DNA of 64,000 bases from Nitrospira sp. (lineage in GTDB: Bacteria; Nitrospirota; Nitrospiria; Nitrospirales; Nitrospiraceae), in assembly GCA_024760545.1 (NCBI GenBank), contig CP060501.1, positions 4,294,036 through 4,358,035 of the forward strand, written 5' to 3'. Below the pieces are notes generated by a model. That model was not told the origin of the DNA, ran no database searches, and saw only the letters and a program-made list of their open reading frames with translations. Of this stretch, positions 15,574-22,217 are shown piece after piece. Both the position numbers and the translations under genes were made by a program. Position 1 is the first letter of the stretch. Each line of letters begins with the position of its first letter.

Positions 15574-15981
15574 CCTTGACTACAAACAGTTCTTTGCAGG
15601 AGAACCGAGGATAAGTTGATAGCTAGGTGTCTGGGCCGTTCTTGGGCATGGTAGAAAACCATGGTATGTGGCTGGTGACTGGCAGGTTCTTGAGTTTGGG
15701 GTTTGCATAGAAAATGCTAATACTTAGCTTCTTTTGACTCTTAGTTTTGGGAATCACCTTGGAGTTGGACTTGGAGTGATTGTAAGTAGGCATCGTCCCC
15801 TCTATCACGCAGCCGTAGCTAAGCTCTTCCTAAAACAGCACGCAATGATCTCCTCGTAAAGCCCAGCAATTCCGCTTGAAAAGGCAAATTGCACGCCTTA
15901 GATGGAAACTTAGTATAGCTGCGGAGTTCTAATCCTGTGCGGACGAAGTACTGAACCAGAAATGATTCGAAGTGTATCGAA

Positions 15982-16455
15982 TTGATTCATGTACTGATGA
16001 GGTTTACGCGCTGTTTAGACACCGTCGAGTCTCATACAACAAGCAAGCCGAACGTATCCCGCCTCACTTGTATCGATTGCCCTGAGAAGAAGCAGGCTCT
16101 TGGTCAGCGGGCGAAACAAGCCACTTCCACATTGAGCTTTGGCCAGAACGTCACGATTCAGACAAACGGCAAGGATCGGTATGGGCGAACTCTTGGTATT
16201 GTGGTTCTCCAGAATAGTCGCAACTTAAACCACGAATTAGTCAAAGAGGGCTGGTGTTGGTGGTACAGAAAGTACGCCCCAGGGGATACGGTCCTTGAAG
16301 GGTTGGAGAGCGAGGCACGACAAGCGAAGAAAGGGCTATGGATTGATCCTCACCCTATCGCACCATGGGAGTGGAGAGCCTCAAAAAAGATGAAGATGAA
16401 GCCCCAGTTAGATTTTCAAATATCGTCGCCTGAGCGCCCAACGACAGCCCATTAG
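15982..16455 (+). pseudogene. Staphylococcal-nuclease-like (SNase) gene, damaged N-terminus
   Basis: From RLTCIDCPEKKQALGQRAK onward this is a clear SNase/thermonuclease domain: the DRYGRTLG box with the conserved Arg, ELVKEGWCWWYRKYAP and AKKGLWIDP...PWEWR. Just before it the reading is disturbed. Skipping one base near 16030 and removing one C at 16059 restores YNKQAERIRL, the normal family sequence, so a compensating pair of frameshifts has scrambled about ten residues. The DGDT motif that opens the fold is reduced to LDT and no signal peptide is present. The remaining frame could still make a protein, but loss of function is likely. A second, worse copy lies at 19268. Confidence 0.6.
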
Positions 16456-16684
16456 CATACTTCGGGAGTGGCACTTTTGAGTCTCTGGACAGAGATCTCG
16501 TACCGCTATTTCTGTGAACGGCTGGCTTCCCCTGTGGCCCGACCTCCCAATATGCCCTTATCAGGTCAGGAAGGCCGAGGTCTTTATAAATACGCTGTAA
16601 GAAACGGATGACATGATCGACCATACTGAGAAGACATCGATGTTCGTCAGGCGAAAGAAGGAGCACATCTAGGTGTTGCTCAAC

Positions 16685-17185
16685 ATGGCCAAACTGAATC
16701 ATGCATTCCAAAAGAGGTTGCGCCCTTGGACACCGCTTCTCCTGCGCGTAATTGTGGGCTATGGCTTCATGGCTCACGGATACGCCAAGTTGAGCAGAGG
16801 ACCGGAGCAGTTCATCAGTATAGTGACTGCTATCGGTATTCCCATGCCTCATCTCATGGGGTGGGCCACGATCATTGTCCAATTATTAGGCGGTCTGTGC
16901 GTGCTACTAGGGGCGTGGGTAATCCTCTGGAGCATACCAATGGCGGCTATTCTGATCGTGGCGGCGGTCACGGTGCATTGGCCTAATGGATTCAGCTCTA
17001 TCAAACTTCAATCCGTTATCGACGGCAGAGCGCAGTTCGGGCAACCAGGTTATGAGACCGATTTGTTGTATCTCATATGTATCGCCGTACTTGTGGCTGG
17101 GGGCGCTGGCCCTTACGCGGTAGATAATATGATAGCTCGCAAAATGGATCATCGGGGCTCGGCAGACCTTCTTAAAACCTCTTGA
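16685..17185 (+). CDS. DoxX-family membrane protein
   Basis: A 166-aa inner-membrane protein with four hydrophobic segments. The DoxX signature is visible: LLLRVIVGYGFMAHGYAKLS, then IGIPMPHLMGWATIIVQLLG, and VTVHWPNGF in the third-helix region; the last segment is LLYLICIAVLVAGG. Family members are linked to sulfur-compound oxidation or to redox and detoxification complexes; the exact role here is unknown. The start at 16685 (MAKLNHAF) is chosen by family length; a TTG at 16673 is an alternative. It stands alone between the damaged SNase and the cupredoxin gene. Confidence 0.8.
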   Translation: MAKLNHAFQKRLRPWTPLLLRVIVGYGFMAHGYAKLSRGPEQFISIVTAIGIPMPHLMGWATIIVQLLGGLCVLLGAWVILWSIPMAAILIVAAVTVHWPNGFSSIKLQSVIDGRAQFGQPGYETDLLYLICIAVLVAGGAGPYAVDNMIARKMDHRGSADLLKTS

Positions 17186-17790
17186 TCTCCTTGCGGTTCC
17201 GTATGAGTTGCAGCCTATCGGCGAATGACACATCCGTAGGAAAGTTCTGTCTATGCAGAGATGATCTCTATTCCGAGGAGCCTTCACTTTCGCATTCTAT
17301 CCAGCCCACCTTTTGTCCTGGTGCTGCAAAAATCCAATATAGGACCCCAAACACATGCCAGGTGGGGGCTGCGCCCGTGAAGATATAGGGACATTTTGAA
17401 TTAATCCACACAAAGAAACTTCTCTTTTTCCGAAGCACTCGCTTGACCTAAGCTTCTGCAAGGAGGAAACTATATGTAGGAGTGGGTCTAGCCCATGCCT
17501 CTTCTTGTCCTACCGTGGTTCGTCACTAAGCGAAGCGTTGCGTTGGCGATCGGTTTTCTCATCATCCCAGATTCCAACGCCATTCTGGTGCGTGTCGCTA
17601 TTCTGCTCTTGTGCAGAGTCTTCAAGGCAGTATGCAGGAATATCGTGATTTCCAGCCGGAGCATGTATCCAGGCCAAAGCGACATGATCATGTGTGTTCC
17701 TTGAGCAAAGGAGGTTGTTCGTCCGACTGAATAATGCGCATTTCAATAGGCTGGACGTATCGTGGGCTGTCTAACCGAAGGAGGCACGTT
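17186..17790. other. Gene-poor spacer with a repeat copy
   Basis: A 605-bp stretch holding dispersed repeat copy 2 (17309-17377). Overlapping frames on both strands at 17488-17746 have poor composition and no supporting signals. A run AAGGAGGAAAC at 17459-17469 resembles a ribosome-binding site but is followed only by ATG-TAG. Confidence 0.5.
17309..17377. repeat. Dispersed repeat, copy 2
   Basis: CCTTTTGTCCTGGTGCTGCA, then CCAATATAGGACCCCAAAC and CATGCCAGGTGGGGGCTGCG. The GGTGCTGCAAAA and GGACCCCAAAC blocks match the other copies best. Confidence 0.65.
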
Positions 17791-18249
17791 ATGAGGGTTG
17801 GAAGATGTGTCACAAAATCTCAGGTGATGTGCGTGGCACTGGCGGTCGGCACATTCCTTGGCGTGGGGATCAGCGCTGTGGAGGTTCGAGGAGCGCAGGT
17901 TCAGAAAGTTGAGATCGTGATCCAATCCGGAGAAGCGAAGTTGGTTCGCGGCACGATGTACACCGGCTTTCCGACCGAGATCAGCATCCGCAATGAGGAC
18001 TCCGTTACACACGGGTTCAATTCCTCGGCATTCGGGAGGGCCGACAAAGTCGAGATGGTTGGAGGTGCTGTTGCAGAAGGAAAAGGGGCGAATGTCTATC
18101 GGGTCGAGCCAGGCCGGACGATGGTGATTAAATTTACTCCAACGAGTGATGGCAAGGACGAAAACCGGACGCACGCATTCTGGTGTGATATGCACAAAAC
18201 TGTAAAAGGTGAAATGCTGCTCATCGACCAAGTTCGGGAGGGCGGATGA
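17791..18249 (+). CDS. Exported cupredoxin-like copper protein
   Basis: A 152-aa precursor. After a basic start, VMCVALAVGTFLGVGISAVE forms a signal peptide likely cut near VRGAQ. The mature part is a cupredoxin fold: VEIVIQSGEAKLVRG, TEISIRNEDSVTHGF with the first His ligand, and the ligand loop HAFWCDMHKTVKGEM giving Cys, His and Met of a type 1 copper site. It would act in the periplasm as an electron carrier or copper binder. The start follows GAAGGAGG (17777-17784) by 6 nt. A strong hairpin at 18336-18370 terminates it. It lies 500 bp from a copper-storage-like protein. Confidence 0.8.
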   Translation: MRVGRCVTKSQVMCVALAVGTFLGVGISAVEVRGAQVQKVEIVIQSGEAKLVRGTMYTGFPTEISIRNEDSVTHGFNSSAFGRADKVEMVGGAVAEGKGANVYRVEPGRTMVIKFTPTSDGKDENRTHAFWCDMHKTVKGEMLLIDQVREGG

Positions 18250-18335
18250 GACCGAGATGGCGATCATCTCGAAGTTGGGCTTGTCTGCGGGGTGCAGAGT
18301 CCACGTAAGAATGTGTGGCTTCGGATGCGTGACGG

Positions 18336-18370
18336 CCGGTCGGCGCTTTTCACCGGCATGCGCCGACCGG
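18336..18370 (+). terminator. 11-bp perfect hairpin after the cupredoxin gene
   Basis: CCGGTCGGCGC (18336-18346) pairs perfectly with GCGCCGACCGG (18360-18370), followed by TTGCTGTTTG. It is likely a terminator despite the interrupted T-run. The remainder of 18250-18750 holds dispersed repeat copy 3 and no gene. Confidence 0.65.
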
Positions 18371-18484
18371 TTGCTGTTTGCCCTGTCAAGGGAGCGGGAA
18401 ACTGATCACCAGTCCTCCCATGACATCACCGACGTTGAAATCTGATCGAGGACTATTGGAGTGGGTGTTGTGGCAATCGTGCTC

Positions 18485-18550
18485 CCTTTCCTCCTGTATT
18501 GCAAAACAAATATGGGTCCCAGACCTAAGCCGGGTGCGGGGTCTGCCGAT
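18485..18550. repeat. Dispersed repeat, copy 3
   Basis: CCTTTCCTCCTGTATTGCAA, then ATATGGGTCCCAGACC and AAGCCGGGTGCGGGGTCTGC. It has the most complete CCGGGT-GGGG-TGCCG end. Confidence 0.65.
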
Positions 18551-18750
18551 CATGGTGGGGTATGGCAGGTGTTTAGCCGGTGTTACTGGGACCGGCAATC
18601 GGGCTAAAGTGAAATGAATTGGTATGAAGTCAAACTACTATGAAATGCGGTTTGTGATTGGATGAAGGCGGGATTGCCTAGATCTCAGGACATGAGCAAT
18701 CCCCGGCTTTCCAGGGCGGAGGTCTGCATAGATCCAGCACGCCTACTCAA

Positions 18751-19095
18751 TCATGCTTTCGCATGCGCCATCTGATGGCAAGATTCGGCACACCGGCGGC
18801 ACATCTCTGCACATCTCTTCATCATGCTGTCCTCCTTTCCCACTTGCTCACACGCCTCGGCACACGCCGTACATATTTCGGCACAGATGCCACAGGTGCG
18901 TGTATGCAGCGGAGAACCGCGCAGCATGAAATCTGAACTGGTTTGGCATATCTGCGCACAGTCGAGCAGGAGGCGAATGTGATCCGCTTCCCCATGTTTA
19001 TCGCCCCTCTGTAAACAATGCTGAGCCGTCTCTGTACAGATGGCATGACATTGTTGGCAATTCTGTAAACATCCTTGCATCTGTGGATGAATCAT
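18751..19095 (-). CDS. Four-helix-bundle cysteine-rich copper-binding protein (Csp/DUF326-like)
   Basis: A 114-aa protein with about 15 cysteines arranged along four helices: CLQNCQQCHAICTETAQHCL, LLDCAQICQTSS, CGICAEICTACAEACEQV and CAEMCRRCAESCHQM. The repeated C-x-x-C and C-x-x-x-C spacing lines the inside of a helical bundle, as in copper storage proteins (Csp) that hold many Cu(I) ions. There is no signal peptide, so it is a cytosolic Csp3-like type. The start at 19095 gives the normal family length. With the exported cupredoxin 500 bp away it forms a small copper-handling cargo set. Confidence 0.88.
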   Translation of the reverse strand: MIHPQMQGCLQNCQQCHAICTETAQHCLQRGDKHGEADHIRLLLDCAQICQTSSDFMLRGSPLHTRTCGICAEICTACAEACEQVGKEDSMMKRCAEMCRRCAESCHQMAHAKA

Positions 19096-19267
19096 AATGC
19101 CTCCATCGGTTATTTCTCACTCCTGTTCAGGGTTCCCTCTCTCCCGCGAGCTTTACCCCAATGTTATTGAACCCGAGATAGTTAAAGCATAATAGAGATC
19201 ATGGATGGATGACTTAACTGGACATTCCCCTTGACGGTGTATTGGACTGCTTTTCTCTACCCCAATT

Positions 19268-19410
19268 GCCACAGCCTGAACCATGACCTAGGCAAAGGTG
19301 GCTGGTGTTGGTAGTACAGAAAGTACGCCACGTGATACGGGTCTTGAAAGGGTGGAGTTGACAAGAGCTCAATGGAGCCTGGTACGAGGAAAAACCATAG
19401 GGCCACCAAG
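19268..19410 (+). pseudogene. Second SNase remnant
   Basis: The DNA closely follows the 3' part of the SNase gene at 16213-16350: AACCATGACCTAGGCAAAGG..GGCTGGTGTTGG, then TACAGAAAGTACGCC. The codon for the second Trp after Cys has become TAG at 19312 and later codons are shifted. It is a clearly dead partial duplicate. The rest of 19096-19937 holds repeat copy 4 and no supported gene. Confidence 0.75.
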
Positions 19411-19550
19411 GGCCATCCCACTCCGATTGGCCTCAGTTCACAAATGGGTCTGGATTCGGGGTGACTTTAGGCATGACGTTCGGCATCAGTTATGTCGCAG
19501 CTAGCCTCTGGACGAAAATTTTGCCTCAAACATCGACTATAGGGACACTC

Positions 19551-19600
19551 CCTTTTCTCCTGGTGGTGCAAACGCAATATGAAATTCCAGATAGTGCCAC
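19551..19600. repeat. Dispersed repeat, copy 4 (partial)
   Basis: CCTTTTCTCCTGGTGGTGCA, then CGCAATATGAAATTCCAGAT. Only the first half matches; the CCGGGT-GGGG half is degraded. Confidence 0.5.
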
Positions 19601-19937
19601 GCCTTGTGTGTGCGAAGGACTTCCCACCTGTCTAGGCGCAGATGACACCCGTGATTCCGGTTCCCTCCGCTCGTCAGCTCGTGACACGGGCAGTAGCTTT
19701 AGACTCGGCGTCGTCTTAATCTAGGTCTTTCCCTAGTCCCCATACAAATTAAGTTTGTTCTAGATTTTAGCTGTGTGTCCTTGCAAGGGGGGAAACTATG
19801 GCACTGGTACGCGTTGCAAATCTTTTGGCGTACCATCTCCATGAAGCGTATCTGCACTCCACGCCAGCCAGGACTCTGTTCACGCGTCGGCCTAAACTCA
19901 ACTCATGGTGGGCTCCCTGGTCGTTGAGGTCACGTCG

Positions 19938-20390
19938 ATGAATATGGAGCGTATACCCGTAGCCGTCTGCAGACAGACACAGCGATCAGAGATTATTCAC
20001 GTCTTAGTCGTCGATGACCATCCGCTGATGCGTCAAGGGCTGCGGAGTCTTATCAGTTGCTTTAGTGAATTTGAAATCCTCGGCGAAGCGGCAGACGGAG
20101 AGGAGGCCTGCGACTGTGCTCAGCGCTTACAGCCGGATGTCATCCTGATGGATATCCATATGCCAAAGATGAACGGAATTACCGCCACGCGCTGGATCAA
20201 AGAGGCCTTCCCTCATGTCGTCATTATTGGGCTCTCGGTCGATCAAAATAGTGCGGTCGCGACGCAATTCAAAGCGGCGGGTGCCTCCGCCTATCTCACC
20301 AAAGAAACGCAGCCTGATGAGCTCTATCGGGCCATCCATGCCGCGCTCACCAGTGGGAGAGCTAGCTCGGGGAAAGCATTTCCAGCATAG
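19938..20390 (+). CDS. Receiver-only response regulator (paralogue of 11708)
   Basis: About 150 aa. The receiver has VLVVDDHPLMRQGLRSLI, phosphoacceptor Asp in VILMDIHMPKMNGITAT, IIGLSVDQN and AYLTKETQPDEL with the Lys. It ends in a short Ser/Gly-rich tail with no DNA-binding domain. The match to 11708-12136 runs over the whole length (PDVILMDI-MPKMNGI-AT, VIIG-SV), so they are paralogues. The start is uncertain: ATG at 19938 or 19944 both fit, and the frame is open further upstream. Stand-alone receivers often act by protein binding or as phosphate sinks; no partner kinase is encoded in this element. Confidence 0.75.
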   Translation: MNMERIPVAVCRQTQRSEIIHVLVVDDHPLMRQGLRSLISCFSEFEILGEAADGEEACDCAQRLQPDVILMDIHMPKMNGITATRWIKEAFPHVVIIGLSVDQNSAVATQFKAAGASAYLTKETQPDELYRAIHAALTSGRASSGKAFPA

Positions 20391-20936
20391 TAAGTATGAC
20401 CAGGTCAGCGGCTAGTCGCTCGCAATGAGGCACTCCTCGTCTGATGCAACGCCAGAGATCCCGGAGTCATTGTCAGCTTTCCTAGTCGCTGCACGGCATA
20501 AGCAGCTTAGAGAAGGGATGTCGCTGAATCACGGTAGGGAGGACGAGCACATAGAACCAGATTCACGTAGCATTGCCTATGCGAACAACTAACTTTGGTG
20601 CTCAATTCTGCTACGACGCTGTTACAGGACAGGACGAACCCGGCTCATGCGATCTCAAACAATATCGCGTTGCATTTTGTCCTAGGGGTGCATTCCTTAA
20701 AAGCGTCTCAGTCCCAAGAATAGATGGCAAGGTGCGCCGGTTATGTAGGTATTTGCTCGAGGGAAGGAGGGTGGTATCGTGCTAAGGAGACAGAATCGTG
20801 ACTCAAGCACAAGTGCCCTGCTGATTGTTTCATCGTGCCCACCCGCGCCTTCGGCCTGCTTGATTCCGCCGTTCAGCACCCGCAAGCTGCGCGTCCCAAG
20901 CCCCTCCAACAACTGTGGCGGTTGTATCGGCGGGCT
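20391..20936. other. Gene-poor spacer
   Basis: No supported gene. A 55-codon plus-strand frame at 20425-20592 (MRHSSSDATPEIPE...) has no ribosome-binding site and is listed only as a remote possibility. Confidence 0.4.
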
Positions 20937-21359
20937 TTAAAAACGTCTCTCAGAACCGGTGTAACTACCGGGTGGTGCAAACCCACCCCCATCCATGCCA
21001 CTCAATTCCTTGACGCTCGGATCGCCCGACGATCTACGGTCCCACCAAGGACCGGACGAAGAAGTATCACCCTTAGCGCCAGGATGAATATCGAATGATG
21101 GCCCCAGAGAATCGCTATAGGATCTCATGCCCGTGCCACTGGACTTGTCCCCAGAAGATCCTTTGAATGCCTCACCGTCGTAACTGGAAACATGGCTTTT
21201 AGCTGAGAAATCCTCAATTTTCTGCACTTTGTGAATGAAGGAATTGTGTGCCCCCGAGCTTTCTCTAGAATATGGCAGTCCCTTGGCTGACACTAAGACC
21301 GGCGCGGCTAACCAGACACTTGTCAAAAGCAGACATATAGTTAGATTCTTGTTTTTCAT
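20937..21359 (-). CDS. Exported low-complexity hypothetical protein
   Basis: A 140-aa precursor with a classic signal peptide (MKNKNLTICLLLTSVWLAAP, cut near VSA-KG). The mature part is rich in Ser and Gly (FKGSSGDKSSGTGMRSYSDS, GPWWDRRSSGDPS) and is probably unstructured. The start at 21359 follows GAGGAG by 7 nt. I recognise no family. It is the last gene before the right attachment site, about 440 bp from it. Confidence 0.65.
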   Translation of the reverse strand: MKNKNLTICLLLTSVWLAAPVLVSAKGLPYSRESSGAHNSFIHKVQKIEDFSAKSHVSSYDGEAFKGSSGDKSSGTGMRSYSDSLGPSFDIHPGAKGDTSSSGPWWDRRSSGDPSVKELSGMDGGGFAPPGSYTGSERRF

Positions 21360-21553
21360 CGCATCACTCCTCAGAATTTGTCGAACCACAGCACCTGGAC
21401 TTGAAGGCCCGAGTTTTCTTCAGATTTCCAGGGCAATCACTTGCCCATTGACATTGTGCTCTGAACAGACAAGCTTGAGTACTCAGAATTTCCCTGGCCG
21501 GACTGGGTCATGAGGCCCTTCCCCCCCGAAGGGCCCCTGACGGTACATAGCCT

Positions 21554-21625
21554 TCATTTTGTTTTGGTGTTGCAAAGCCAATAGGGTACCTAAACCCATG
21601 GCAGGGCAGGGTGCGCCGATTCGGG
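21554..21625. repeat. Dispersed repeat, copy 5
   Basis: TCATTTTGTTTTGGTGTTGC, then CCAATAGGGTACCTAAACC and CATGGCAGGGCAGGGTGCGC-CGATT. Confidence 0.6.
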
Positions 21626-21718
21626 GGAGTGGATGACTATATGTAGATCTTGATGCCTGAAAGTACGTCGTTGGATAGATCGTAATTGGGGGCGCGTTTG
21701 GGGCGCGGAAATACAAGC

Positions 21719-21744
21719 AGGATGGGTCGTAGTTGACCCATCCT
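21719..21744. other. Perfect 10-bp hairpin near the right attachment site
   Basis: AGGATGGGTC (21719-21728) and GACCCATCCT (21735-21744) with a six-base loop GTAGTT, 58 bp inside the right end of the element. It may be a terminator protecting the element end or part of the attP arm region. Around it, 21360-22217 has no supported gene; only the att repeat is assignable. Confidence 0.5.
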
Positions 21745-21801
21745 GTCCAATCAAAGGCCTCTAATTATGGAGTTTTCGAAGGTTGCTGAGGGTCTGAATC
21801 C

Positions 21802-21842
21802 GTTTTCAAGACCGGCACGTTCGGCCGCTCCGTCACCCCTCC
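21802..21842. repeat. attachment core, right copy
   Basis: Identical over 41 bases to 5430-5470. No tRNA 3' half accompanies it, so it is the displaced remnant of the original tRNA 5' half left at the far end of the element. The sequence to its right should be the original upstream flank of tRNA-Ser. Confidence 0.88.
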
Positions 21843-22217
21843 AAACCAACCTTCGGTTAACCCGGCGACTATGCATCGTTTTTTCGCTACGGAGTCGACG
21901 GATGAACCCCTTTTGCGTCTTCGGCGCGCGCAGCCATTCTTCGCATAACAGACTTGGTCGGTCAAGAGATCGTGTCGTAGCTCAACCGACGGCAGGGGTG
22001 GCAGGCATTTCCTAACTGCGCTCCGCTCGCAACTTTCGCCTGGTGCTGTCGACATACTCCTGGCGGGATCCATTAATCGCCGTCGGACTAATCCGCACCA
22101 AACAGCCATATCCAGAGTCTGGGCCAATGTACACACTTCCAAGCAGCGGTGTCCGGAGGAAAATGAAGTTGGCAATCTCCAGTTCAAAATGCTTCGTTCG
22201 TAACAGCATACTGAAGC

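Larger units (their letters stand above)
5430..21842. mobile_element. 16.4-kb integrative element in tRNA-Ser, 41-bp att repeats
   Basis: A perfect 41-bp direct repeat (5430-5470 and 21802-21842) brackets a tyrosine integrase, RHH and excisionase-like regulators, a RepA-type ATPase and mixed cargo. The repeat is the 5' half of tRNA-Ser including the anticodon loop; only the left copy belongs to a complete tRNA. The element therefore inserted within the tRNA and restored it with its own 5' half. I see no relaxase, type IV secretion or capsid genes, so it is best described as a non-self-transmissible integrative element, perhaps mobilised in trans. Cargo is partly decayed, suggesting long residence. 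Confidence 0.8.

Noticed and set aside
15623-15808. 61-codon minus-strand frame (lysine/serine-rich)
   Set aside because: No homology recognised, no start signal, region otherwise repeat-bearing spacer.
16355-16882. 175-codon minus-strand frame over the SNase end and DoxX start
   Set aside because: It overlaps two better-supported genes on the other strand and shows no recognisable domain; part of it reads protein-like but no start signal was found.
17488-17746. Overlapping frames on both strands before the cupredoxin
   Set aside because: Mutually exclusive, composition poor, no ribosome-binding sites.
21765-22187. 140-codon minus-strand frame crossing the right att repeat
   Set aside because: Its GGVTERPNVPVLKT part is simply the tRNA copy read as protein; the rest looks non-coding. 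It matters only as the continuation of integrase B in the excised circle.
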